From NCBI GenBank assembly GCA_945938055.1, contig CAMEUH010000107.1, positions 1 to 8,062 on the forward strand: DNA of 8,062 nt, given 5' to 3'. The translations under genes were made by a program, and so were the position numbers. Shown in pieces: positions 1-6,116 of this stretch. Origin of the DNA: an uncultured Eubacteriaceae bacterium (GTDB lineage: Bacteria; Bacillota; Clostridia; Lachnospirales; Lachnospiraceae). Each line of letters opens with the position of its first letter. Positions within the stretch are counted from its first letter, which is position 1. The notes beneath the pieces were generated by a model that made no database searches, was not told the origin of the DNA, and was given only the letters and a program-made list of their open reading frames with translations.

Positions 1-537
1 GAGATTATTAATACCATGCTGATTCCGGCGCTGGATAAGACAGGAGAGTTGTTTGAAAAAGGAAAGATTTTCCTTCCGCAGCTGATTCTTTCGGCACAGT
101 CGGCGCAGGCAGCTTTTGAGGTGATAAAAAAGAACATGGTAAAATCCCAGAGCGGGGATGCGGGAGTGGATAAGGGAACCATTGTGATTGCTACCGTTAA
201 GGGGGATATCCACGATATTGGAAAAAATATCGTGAAGGTTCTTTTGGAAAACTACGGTTATCATGTGGTTGACCTGGGAAAAGACGTGGATTATCAGGCG
301 GTTGTGGATGCCGTAAAACAATATGATGCAAAACTGGTAGGTCTTTCTGCATTGATGACAACGACACTTGTTTCCATGGAAAGGACCATTGAACTGATTC
401 ATGAAAATCAGCTGGATTGTAAGATTATGGTGGGGGGAGCCGTTCTCACACCGGAATACGCCGTGCAGATTGGCGCGGATTATTATGTGAAAGACGCAAA
501 AGAATCCATAGATGTGGCGAAAAAGATTCTGGGCTGA
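1..537 (+). CDS. metH: Cobalamin-dependent methionine synthase, C-terminal B12-binding part (5' end outside window)
   Basis: The reading frame is open from base 1 and the first in-window ATG (16) lies inside a conserved helix (IPALDKTGELFEKGKIFLPQ), so this is a gene cut by the window edge. Counting from that ATG, residues 1-45 form the helical cap that covers methylcobalamin. Residues 54-173 form the Rossmann-like B12 domain, with D64-I-H66-D-I-G69, whose His is the lower cobalt ligand, then LSALMTTT (110-117) and VGGAVLTPEYA (139-149). In MetH the cobalamin carries methyl from methyltetrahydrofolate to homocysteine in the cytoplasm. The protein stops right after the B12 domain, so it lacks the C-terminal AdoMet-binding reactivation domain of E. 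coli MetH; reactivation must come from another protein. A stand-alone corrinoid protein of a methyltransferase system is the alternative, because the catalytic domains are out of view. No convincing terminator follows: only a 4-bp TGAC/GTCA hairpin and a T run at 535-552. Confidence 0.85.
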   Translation, partial: EIINTMLIPALDKTGELFEKGKIFLPQLILSAQSAQAAFEVIKKNMVKSQSGDAGVDKGTIVIATVKGDIHDIGKNIVKVLLENYGYHVVDLGKDVDYQAVVDAVKQYDAKLVGLSALMTTTLVSMERTIELIHENQLDCKIMVGGAVLTPEYAVQIGADYYVKDAKESIDVAKKILG

Positions 538-546
538 CATTGTCAA

Positions 547-587
547 TTTTTTATCCAATATAGATTGACACTTTTTTATCAAGATAG
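547..587. repeat. Imperfect 16-17 bp direct repeat in the rex promoter
   Basis: TTTTTTATCCAATATAG (547-563) recurs as TTTTTTATCAAGATAG (572-587), 25 bp downstream, with one base missing and one substitution. The nine-base core TTTTTTATC is identical. The second copy fills the promoter spacer and the first lies just upstream of the -35 box. There is also a 7-bp inverted repeat, TGTCAAT (541-547) with ATTGACA (564-570), bracketing the first copy. It may be a duplicated binding site or chance in AT-rich DNA. Confidence 0.5.
565..582. promoter_or_regulatory. Possible Rex operator (imperfect inverted repeat) over the -35 box
   Basis: TTGACACTTTTTTATCAA is an 18-bp imperfect dyad with TTGAnA and TnTCAA arms. 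Rex operators are also 18-bp dyads with TTG and CAA ends; I compared it with TTGTTAA-N4-TTAACAA as recalled for Clostridia. It matches 10 of those 14 defined positions. It covers the -35 hexamer and part of the spacer, where a bound repressor would block RNA polymerase. The match is imperfect and the TTGA is shared with the -35 box, so this is a candidate only. Confidence 0.3.
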
Positions 588-593
588 TATAAT
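565..593 (+). promoter_or_regulatory. Consensus sigma-A promoter of rex
   Basis: TTGACA at 565-570 and TATAAT at 588-593 are both perfect consensus hexamers, separated by exactly 17 bp. Transcription should begin near 600, leaving a leader of about 40 nt before rex. It lies in the only gap between the methionine synthase gene and rex, so rex and the next gene form their own transcription unit. A promoter this close to consensus usually needs a repressor to hold it in check, which fits autoregulation by Rex. Confidence 0.9.
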
Positions 594-638
594 ATATCAG
601 AATAGATGCATTATGCAGGTTTTAGATATGGAAGGTGA

Positions 639-1286
639 ATGGCAGTGGAAGAAAAGCATATATCCAGTGCTGTTATCAGAAGATTACCAAGGTATTACAG
701 ATATCTGGGAGAATTACTGGACAGCGGAGTGGAGAGAATCTCTTCAAATGAGCTTAGTGAACGGATGAAGGTTACGGCATCCCAGATCAGACAGGATTTG
801 AATAATTTTGGTGGATTCGGGCAGCAGGGTTATGGATACAACGTGGAATATCTGCATAAGGAGATATCCAAGATTCTGGGAATTGACACGTCACACAATA
901 TGATTATTGTTGGTGCGGGTAATCTCGGACAGGCGATTGCGGGATATGCGGATTTTGAAAAGCGGGGATTCATTGTAAAGGGAATCTTTGATATTAATCC
1001 GGAGCTTACGGGACATTCCATCCGTGGAATTAATGTAAAAATGTTTTATGAAATGGAAGATTTTGTGAAGAACAATGACATTGAAATTGCCGCACTTACG
1101 ATTCCGAAAGAAAGTGCCGTGGAAGTGGCAAATATTCTGGTAAAGGCGGGAATCAAGGCAATCTGGAATTTTGCTCATACGGACTTAAATCTTCCAAAGG
1201 ATATTATTGTTGAGAATGTGCATTTGTCGGAGAGTCTGATGAGACTGTCCTACAATATTGCAAGCAGGAACAAGGATAAGAAATAA
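639..1286 (+). CDS. rex: Redox-sensing transcriptional repressor Rex
   Basis: Rex is a dimeric cytoplasmic repressor that binds DNA when NAD+ is high and lets go when NADH rises, controlling fermentation and electron-transfer genes in Gram-positive bacteria. Residues 8-70 are the winged helix: the signature RRLPRYYRYL (14-23), recognition helix SQIRQDLNNFG (48-58) and the wing GFGQQGYGY (59-67). Residues 87-205 are the Rossmann domain, with GAGNLG (92-97) for the dinucleotide, D118 after the second strand, and NFAH (177-180). At 215 aa it is the normal length. The ATG at 639 has its AGG only 3 nt upstream, which is too close; the in-frame GTG at 645 sits 9 nt from the same AGG and would give a 213-aa protein beginning MEEKHIS, so 645 may be the true start. 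It has its own consensus promoter, and its stop codon overlaps the next start by one base (TAATG). Confidence 0.97.
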   Translation: MAVEEKHISSAVIRRLPRYYRYLGELLDSGVERISSNELSERMKVTASQIRQDLNNFGGFGQQGYGYNVEYLHKEISKILGIDTSHNMIIVGAGNLGQAIAGYADFEKRGFIVKGIFDINPELTGHSIRGINVKMFYEMEDFVKNNDIEIAALTIPKESAVEVANILVKAGIKAIWNFAHTDLNLPKDIIVENVHLSESLMRLSYNIASRNKDKK

Positions 1287-1894
1287 TGGCAGATTTTTCG
1301 ATTGAAGTGATAGAAAGTAATCTTTCACGAATGAAGATACCGATTCTGACGCTGGATGAACGCTATAACGTGGTCATGCCGGACAAAGACAAGACTCCTC
1401 AGATTCGAAGGCTTGAGGCAAAGCTTAACGGACTGTTAAAGAAACAGGGCAAGGTTACCAACAACATCAAGGAAGTTAAGAAGATTAAGGCAAGGCTCTT
1501 ACAAGAGGTTGTGGATAACATGGAGGAGGATGGAAATGATGCAGAACGTCAGAAGAAGATGGACAGAAGCCAGAAGCTGATACAGGAAGCAAAGCAGAAG
1601 CTTGAGGAACTGGAAGACATGGAACTGGAGCTTCCGAAGGAAATCCGGGAGGCAAACCAGGCTCTTTTGCTGGAGTTTGTCCAGGTGTGCTATGCAAGAC
1701 TTCATTCCAATAAAGAGGACATTGAACTTCTGAATCGATGGATTAGTGAAATGCGTGTGGAGTTGAAGAAAAAGCTTGTCATCAAGCAGGAGAAAGAGAT
1801 TAAGAATGGGAATATTTATACCTACATGCATGATTTACTCGGGCCGGAGCTGATTCAGATGTTTGATGATGCAGATGAGGCAAAGAAGGAATAA
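1286..1894 (+). CDS. Uncharacterised coiled-coil protein coupled to rex
   Basis: I do not recognise a named family. The 202-aa product has no signal peptide or membrane segment and should be cytoplasmic. Residues 36-120 are dense in Lys, Glu, Leu and Gln with heptad-like spacing and look like a long helical hairpin or coiled coil. Residues 125-170 are a second amphipathic helical stretch, followed by a short conserved-looking tail (YTYMHDLLGPELIQMFDD, 178-195). The ATG shares a base with the rex stop (TAATG), and an AAGGAT lies 8 nt upstream at 1272-1277, so the gene is probably translationally coupled to rex and transcribed from the rex promoter. A strong terminator follows at once. Placement suggests a role near Rex, but that is inference; a generic structural role is equally possible. 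The reading frame itself is secure: it is long, tightly spaced and bounded by a terminator. Confidence 0.85.
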   Translation: MADFSIEVIESNLSRMKIPILTLDERYNVVMPDKDKTPQIRRLEAKLNGLLKKQGKVTNNIKEVKKIKARLLQEVVDNMEEDGNDAERQKKMDRSQKLIQEAKQKLEELEDMELELPKEIREANQALLLEFVQVCYARLHSNKEDIELLNRWISEMRVELKKKLVIKQEKEIKNGNIYTYMHDLLGPELIQMFDDADEAKKE

Positions 1895-1896
1895 CA

Positions 1897-1929
1897 GGAC
1901 TGGGCGCGAAGCGTTGCAGTCCATTTTTT
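1897..1929 (+). terminator. Intrinsic terminator of the rex operon
   Basis: GGACTG (1897-1902) pairs with CAGTCC (1917-1922). Inside, two G-T wobbles and CGC (1905-1907) with GCG (1911-1913) extend the stem to a GAA loop, with G1916 bulged. A run of six T follows after one A (1924-1929). It starts two bases after the stop codon of the coiled-coil gene, and separates the rex unit from nnrDE. Confidence 0.88.
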
Positions 1930-1981
1930 ATAACAATATGTGATTCCGGGTAAAATGGATAGAAAACAAGGGAGGAAGGAC

Positions 1982-3469
1982 ATGAAATTTTTACTGGATG
2001 GAGGACAAATGAAAGAGGTTGACCGGTACTCCATTGAAGAAGCTGGAATTCCGTCAATCGTTTTAATGGAAAGAGCTGCACTGGCGGTCTGCGAAGTGGT
2101 AAAGGAACAGTTTGACAGAACAAAGAAGGTTCTGTGCGTGTGCGGAACCGGAAATAATGGTGCAGATGCAGCAGCCTGTGCAAGAATTCTTCTGGGAGAG
2201 GGGTATGAGGTGGCAGTTGCCTGTGTGGGAGAAAGCAAAAAGGCAACACAGGAATTATTGCTTCAGCTTCAGATTAATCAAAATCTTGGTATTCCAAATG
2301 TCACATTGGACAGTCTTTGTGCTTATGATGTAATAATCGACGGACTTTTTGGCATCGGACTTACAAGAGAACTTTCCGGTATCTTTGAAGAAGCTGTAAG
2401 ACAGATTAATGAATCAAAAGCAGCAGTTGTGAGTGTGGATATTCCATCCGGTGTTCATGCGGACAACGGAAAAATCTTAAATGCAGCCGTACATGCGGAC
2501 TATACGGTGACTTTCGGATACATGAAGACAGGGCTGGTTCTCTATCCGGGAGCGGAAATGGCAGGCCAGCTTACCGTGGCAGACTGCGGATTTGCACCGA
2601 AAGCGATTGAAAACGTGGGAAGAAAAAAATTCTATTATGAACACTGTGACATCAAAAAGCTTCCACAAAGGAAACAGGATTCCAATAAGGGAACCTATGG
2701 GAAAATTCTGGTGATTGCCGGTTCCGAGAATATGTGCGGTGCCGCATATTTTTCTGCGAAGGCAGCTTACCGGAGCGGAGCAGGGCTGGTACGTGTCCTG
2801 ACGGCAAAAAGTAACCGGGAGGCAATGCAGAAGCTTCTGCCGGAAGCAGTCCTTTCCTTTTATGAGGAAATGTCACGGGAAGAATTGAAACAACAGCTGC
2901 AATGGGCAGAGATTCTTATCATGGGTCCGGGACTTTCCACAAGGGAACAGGCATCTGTTCTTCTATACAGAGTGCTTGAGGAAGTAAATCAAAGGGAGAA
3001 ACGACCAAAGATTCTTCTGGATGCAGATGCACTGAATATTCTTGCGGGTGATAACCGGCAGGATTTGTTAAAAAACTGTGTGATTACACCGCATCCGGGT
3101 GAAATGAGCCGGCTTACCGGAAAGTCAGTTACGGATATCCGGGAAAACATCATAGAAACCGCGGAAGAATTCGCACGAAAGTACCAGTGTATCTGCGTGT
3201 TAAAGGATGCAAGAAGTGTTGTATCGGATGGAGAACGCACCTATGTCAATGTATCAGGTAACAGCGGAATGGCAACAGCAGGCTCGGGAGATGTGCTCAC
3301 CGGAATCATTGGCGGAATGTTTGCAAATGGAATGGACTTGTTTGAAGGGGCAGTTCTTGGAACCTATCTTCACGGCTGTGCCGGTGATGAAGCCGGGAAA
3401 CAGCTGGGAGAATATTTCATGAAAGCGGACGATATTGCTGATTCCATTAAAAATGTCATAAATCTTTAA
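1982..3469 (+). CDS. nnrDE: Bifunctional NAD(P)HX epimerase / ADP-dependent NAD(P)HX dehydratase
   Basis: The enzyme repairs hydrated, inactive NADHX and NADPHX: the N-terminal half interconverts R and S epimers and the C-terminal half dehydrates the S form at the expense of ADP. Residues 1-215 are the epimerase (YjeF_N) domain with CGTGNNGAD (55-62), DGLFGIGLTR (120-129) and VDIPSG (152-157). Residues 235-495 are the ribokinase-like dehydratase domain with GKILVIAGS (240-248), GPG (315-317), LLDADALN (345-352), TPHPGE (369-374) and the catalytic loop GSGDVLTG (434-441). The 495-aa length is normal for the fusion. I chose the ATG at 1982 because GGAGG (1971-1975) lies 6 nt upstream and the protein then begins MKFLLDGGQMKEVD, as family members do; an in-frame GTG at 1940 adds 14 unlikely residues. 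Oddity: the usual GNNGGDG loop reads GNNGADA. A weak -10-like TAAAAT at 1951-1956 has no good -35 partner. Confidence 0.96.
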   Translation: MKFLLDGGQMKEVDRYSIEEAGIPSIVLMERAALAVCEVVKEQFDRTKKVLCVCGTGNNGADAAACARILLGEGYEVAVACVGESKKATQELLLQLQINQNLGIPNVTLDSLCAYDVIIDGLFGIGLTRELSGIFEEAVRQINESKAAVVSVDIPSGVHADNGKILNAAVHADYTVTFGYMKTGLVLYPGAEMAGQLTVADCGFAPKAIENVGRKKFYYEHCDIKKLPQRKQDSNKGTYGKILVIAGSENMCGAAYFSAKAAYRSGAGLVRVLTAKSNREAMQKLLPEAVLSFYEEMSREELKQQLQWAEILIMGPGLSTREQASVLLYRVLEEVNQREKRPKILLDADALNILAGDNRQDLLKNCVITPHPGEMSRLTGKSVTDIRENIIETAEEFARKYQCICVLKDARSVVSDGERTYVNVSGNSGMATAGSGDVLTGIIGGMFANGMDLFEGAVLGTYLHGCAGDEAGKQLGEYFMKADDIADSIKNVINL

Positions 3470-3530
3470 GAATACTGAATACACCACCATAAGCTGGCAA
3501 TAATAAGGGTAGAAAATTTATGGAGTGTGA

Positions 3531-3884
3531 ATGATAGTGGTTATTAAGCGAGGGGATATCTTTTATGCAGATTTAAGACCGGTGGTAGGCTCGGAACAGG
3601 GAGGAATCCGTCCCGTCCTGATCATACAGAATGATATTGGAAATAAGCATAGCCCGACAGTAATTTGTGCGGCAATAACGTCTAAAATGAAAGCAAAGCT
3701 GCCAACGCATGTGGAGATTGATGCTGACCGGTATGATATTGTGAAGGATTCGGTCATTCTTCTGGAACAGCTTCGTACCATTGATAAAAGAAGACTGAAG
3801 GATAAAGTATGTCATCTGGATAAGGAAGCAATCAGTAAGGTCAATAAGGCTCTGATGATTAGTCTGGAGATGGATACATATTGA
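3531..3884 (+). CDS. ndoA: MazF/PemK-family endoribonuclease toxin (NdoA/EndoA type), no adjacent antitoxin
   Basis: The 117-aa product closely follows Bacillus subtilis NdoA/MazF throughout: VIKRGDIFYADL (4-15), VVGSEQGGIRPVLIIQNDIGN (18-38), AAITS (47-51), KLPTHVEID (56-64), DSVILLEQLRTID (73-85). R27 and T50 occupy the places of the catalytic Arg and Thr (R25 and T48 in B. subtilis). Such toxins cut single-stranded RNA at short sequences and are normally held by a MazE/NdoAI antitoxin encoded just upstream. Here only 61 bp separate the start from the nnrDE stop, which cannot hold an antitoxin gene, and no candidate lies downstream. GGAG (3522-3525) serves the ATG at 3531; a GTG at 3537 would give 115 aa and a start more like B. 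subtilis. It is probably co-transcribed with nnrDE. Active-site conservation argues against decay. Confidence 0.94.
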   Translation: MIVVIKRGDIFYADLRPVVGSEQGGIRPVLIIQNDIGNKHSPTVICAAITSKMKAKLPTHVEIDADRYDIVKDSVILLEQLRTIDKRRLKDKVCHLDKEAISKVNKALMISLEMDTY

Positions 3885-3909
3885 CTGAAAAAATGGAAAA
3901 TGTTATGAT
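3881..3909 (+). promoter_or_regulatory. Extended -10 sigma-A promoter for the CNNM/CBS gene
   Basis: TTGACT (3881-3886) overlaps the stop codon of the toxin gene. It is followed after 17 bp by TATGAT (3904-3909), preceded directly by TGT (3901-3903), an extended -10 element. Start of transcription is expected near 3916, about 38 nt before the chosen start codon. The membrane-protein gene can therefore be expressed apart from nnrDE and the toxin. Confidence 0.75.
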
Positions 3910-3953
3910 AAAGCACAATAAGAAAGGTACAACGGGAAATGGGAGAGATACGA

Positions 3954-5258
3954 ATGGATAGTGGATATTCTTTTGCGGGAATTGTGTTATTTCTGTTATT
4001 TGTAATATTAGACGGGGCGTTATTTGGATTTGCGGCAGCAGCCAATGAAGCAAATGCCGGAGAACTTTCCAGAAAAGCAGAAGATGGCGATAAAAAGGCA
4101 GAAAGGATTCTTGCAGTCATGGGAAATGGAATCCGTTTAAATTATACCATCCAGATTTCCGCCATGATTATGAATGTGGTAATTGGTGCATTTGTTTTAA
4201 ATGTTTTTTCCGGATATTTCGGAGATACTTTTTCCATACAGTTTCTGACGGCAGTGGTGCTGATGATTATTGTTGCAGTGTTTGGAATCGTGGTACCGGT
4301 AAAGGTATCCGTTCTTTATGCGGATTCCATGGTGGAAAAGTTATTTGGCATGGTTCGTCTGGTGCTGATTTTGCTAAGTCCCATTATTTTGATTGTGACT
4401 TTTGTGGGAAACTGCGTGATAAGAATCTTTGGCATGAATCCTAATGCGGATAATGATAACGTCACCGAGGAAGAAATTCTTACCATGGTAAATGAAGGCC
4501 ATGAGCAGGGCGTGATTGAAGCGGATGAGGCGGAAATGATTTCCAATATTTTCGAGTTTGGGGATAAGGAAGCACTGGATATCATGACCCACCGTTCCAA
4601 TATTATTGCGGTGGATGGCAATTCCACGCTGGAGGAAGCAGTTACTTTCATGCTGCATGAAAATAATTCCAGATATCCGGTCTATGACGGGGACATTGAT
4701 AATATAGTAGGTATTGTACATATCAAGGATGCCCTGAAGGAATATGGCAACCGTGCGAAGGCAGAGGAACCGATTAAGAATATTGAAGAGGTTCTTTATG
4801 ATGCCAAGCTGATTCCTGGAACCCGGAACATCAATGACCTTTTCAAGCTGATGCAGAAGGAAAAGGTGCATATGGCGATTGTCGTGGATGAATATGGACA
4901 GACTGCCGGACTGGTTACCATGGAAGATATTCTGGAAGAAATCGTGGGCAATATCCTTGATGAACATGATGATGACGAGGAACAGATTATGTTAAAGGCG
5001 GATAATACCTATGTAGTAGATGGAATGGCACTTCTGGAGGATCTGGAGGAAGAATTGTCTATTAAATTTCAGGTGGAGGACATTAACACCCTGAATGGAT
5101 TTTTAATGCTAAAGACCGGAAAAATTCCAAGTAAGGAACAGGTTGGAACAGAAATTCTGTATGAGGGTTATCGTTTTAAAATCATGGAAGTGGAAGGAAG
5201 AATCATTCAGACGGTCAGCATAACAAAGGTTGATGCGGATAAGGAAGCAGAAGAATAA
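3954..5258 (+). CDS. CNNM/DUF21 membrane protein with CBS pair and CorC_HlyC domain (hemolysin-C/CorC family)
   Basis: Family members are membrane proteins linked to Mg2+ or Co2+ export and are often called hemolysins; haemolysis should not be assumed. From the chosen start, hydrophobic segments lie at about 8-30, 65-88, 96-120 and 132-158 (the CNNM domain). A CBS pair follows at about 210-330 (MTHRSNIIAVD; YPVYDGDIDNIVGIVHIKDA; MAIVVDEYGQTAGLVTMEDILEE), then a CorC_HlyC domain at about 345-425. An acidic run (338-343) links the last two. The ATG at 3954 is 8 nt from GGGAG (3941-3945); the ATG at 3939 is 11 nt from a weaker GAAAGG. Oddities: by my alignment the family FSxxE motif of the first helix reads FGFA (24-27), and the GE(I/V)xPK motif reads GIVVPVK (111-117), losing the Glu. 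N74 of the second helix is kept. Transport activity is therefore uncertain. Confidence 0.93.
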   Translation: MDSGYSFAGIVLFLLFVILDGALFGFAAAANEANAGELSRKAEDGDKKAERILAVMGNGIRLNYTIQISAMIMNVVIGAFVLNVFSGYFGDTFSIQFLTAVVLMIIVAVFGIVVPVKVSVLYADSMVEKLFGMVRLVLILLSPIILIVTFVGNCVIRIFGMNPNADNDNVTEEEILTMVNEGHEQGVIEADEAEMISNIFEFGDKEALDIMTHRSNIIAVDGNSTLEEAVTFMLHENNSRYPVYDGDIDNIVGIVHIKDALKEYGNRAKAEEPIKNIEEVLYDAKLIPGTRNINDLFKLMQKEKVHMAIVVDEYGQTAGLVTMEDILEEIVGNILDEHDDDEEQIMLKADNTYVVDGMALLEDLEEELSIKFQVEDINTLNGFLMLKTGKIPSKEQVGTEILYEGYRFKIMEVEGRIIQTVSITKVDADKEAEE

Positions 5259-5291
5259 TCAAGGCAAAAGAAACCAATACTATTTTCAGAT

Positions 5292-5325
5292 AAATCCTGT
5301 AATATTACCATTACAGGATTTTCTT
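5292..5325 (+). terminator. Intrinsic terminator after the CNNM/CBS gene, in the tepA leader
   Basis: AAATCCTGTAAT (5292-5303) pairs perfectly with ATTACAGGATTT (5310-5321) around a six-base loop, followed by TTCTT. The upstream A bases would make it work on the other strand too, but no gene there needs it. Only 22 bp separate it from the tepA ribosome binding site, too little for a promoter. tepA must therefore be reached by read-through or by a promoter upstream of the hairpin, such as the weak TTGATG (5230-5235), 18 bp, AATAAT (5254-5259). Confidence 0.88.
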
Positions 5326-5358
5326 ATTGCTGAAAATTGTATTGGGAGGTTTTGCAAA

Positions 5359-6012
5359 ATGAGTAATGAGGAGAACGAAACGATTGAAAAAACGGGAGAT
5401 GTGGAGGTAAATGGAAGAAAAAAAGGAGAAAAAATCCATGTCATGACCATTATCGGGGAAATCGAAGGTCATGATAATCTGGCGGCAAATAATAAGACCA
5501 CGAAATATGAGCATGTTCTTCCTAAGCTTGCAAAGATTGAAGAAGATGACGAGTGTGAAGGTCTGCTTCTGATTATCAATACTGTAGGTGGCGATGTCTC
5601 GGCAGGACTTGCATTGGCGGAAATGGTTGCATCTTTAAGTAAGCCCAAGGTTTCCCTGGTAATTGGAGACTGTCATTCCATTGGAGTGCCTCTTGCGGTT
5701 TCCTGCGATTATTCCTTTATTGTGCCAAGCGGTACCATGATTATTCATCCGGTAAGGATGAATGGAACCGTAATTGGAGCACCACAGACCTATGATTATT
5801 TTAAATTGATACAGGACAGGATTGTGGGATTTATTTCCACACATTGTCATACATCCGCAAAAGAACTGGAACAAATGATGATGAAGACGGGAATTCTGAC
5901 GAAGGACCTTGGAACCATTCTGGTGGGAAAAGAAGCGGTAGACCAGGGACTGATTGATGAAGTCGGCGGAATACGGGAGGCTTTTGCCAAAATTCATGAA
6001 CTTATCCGGTAA
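5359..6012 (+). CDS. tepA: TepA-type ClpP-fold serine protease
   Basis: The 217-aa protein matches B. subtilis TepA (YmfB), a cytoplasmic ClpP-like peptidase linked to secretion and signal-peptide or germination-protein turnover. It has the family blocks IIGEIEGHDN (31-40), NNKTTKYEHVLPKL (44-57), NTVGGDVSAGLALAEMVASL (74-93) and HSIGVPLAVSCDYS (106-119). The catalytic triad is visible: S107 in the G-D-C-H-S-I-G elbow, H130 in MIIHPVR, and D183 in LTKDLGT ahead of GKEAVDQGLID (190-200). There is no signal peptide or ATPase-docking evidence. GGGAGG (5344-5349) is 9 nt from the ATG at 5359, and residues from there match the family; an upstream in-frame ATG at 5230 lies inside the previous gene and would run through the terminator, so I rejected it. 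The first 25 residues are charged and likely disordered. No convincing terminator follows. Confidence 0.95.
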   Translation: MSNEENETIEKTGDVEVNGRKKGEKIHVMTIIGEIEGHDNLAANNKTTKYEHVLPKLAKIEEDDECEGLLLIINTVGGDVSAGLALAEMVASLSKPKVSLVIGDCHSIGVPLAVSCDYSFIVPSGTMIIHPVRMNGTVIGAPQTYDYFKLIQDRIVGFISTHCHTSAKELEQMMMKTGILTKDLGTILVGKEAVDQGLIDEVGGIREAFAKIHELIR

Positions 6013-6023
6013 CTTTATAAAGT
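6012..6023. repeat. 12-bp perfect palindrome at the tepA stop
   Basis: ACTTTATAAAGT begins on the last base of the tepA stop codon. In RNA it has no loop room for a stable hairpin, and the T run (6033-6037) begins 10 bases downstream, so it is a poor terminator. It could be a small protein-binding dyad. Confidence 0.3.
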
Positions 6024-6054
6024 AATAAGAGGTTTTTAATAAATTTTTATATTA

Positions 6055-6088
6055 CGTTCACTTTTCGTTCATTTTCTTACATTAGAAT
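6055..6088 (+). promoter_or_regulatory. Probable activator-dependent promoter with two CGTTCA boxes
   Basis: CGTTCACTTTT (6055-6065) is followed immediately by CGTTCATTTTC (6066-6076), an 11-bp tandem repeat of about one helical turn. TAGAAT (6083-6088) can serve as a -10 hexamer, placing the start near 6095, just ahead of the GGAGG at 6105. No -35 hexamer lies at a proper distance; the repeats occupy that region. Head-to-tail hexamers at 10-11 bp spacing are typical of OmpR/PhoB-type response regulators. The regulator is unknown. A second -10-like TATAAA (6094-6099) would leave almost no leader. Confidence 0.4.
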
Positions 6089-6116
6089 GCCTATATAAAT
6101 GAGTGGAGGCGAGATG

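Noticed and set aside
535..552. Terminator after the methionine synthase gene
   Set aside because: TGAC-ATT-GTCA followed by a T run has only a four-base-pair stem; too weak to call with confidence.
565..768. A 67-codon + strand frame upstream of and overlapping rex
   Set aside because: It starts at the -35 box of the rex promoter, upstream of any transcript from that promoter, overlaps rex in another frame, has no ribosome binding site and its product resembles nothing.
1800..2249. Long minus-strand open frames over the coiled-coil/nnrDE junction
   Set aside because: They run antisense across a good terminator and two clear genes, and their products are low-complexity (His/Pro/Leu-rich), as expected of shadow frames.
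3812..4120. Minus-strand frame over the toxin/CNNM junction as a possible antisense antitoxin
   Set aside because: It resembles no antitoxin family, lacks a ribosome binding site and lies antisense to the start of the CNNM gene.
4374..4967. 197-codon minus-strand frame inside the CNNM/CBS gene
   Set aside because: It is fully antisense to a well-conserved domain protein, has no start signal, and its length follows from the codon bias of the real gene.
6012..6039. Terminator after tepA
   Set aside because: The palindrome leaves no loop, and the alternative stem between 6010 and 6032 has several mismatches; the following T run alone is not enough.
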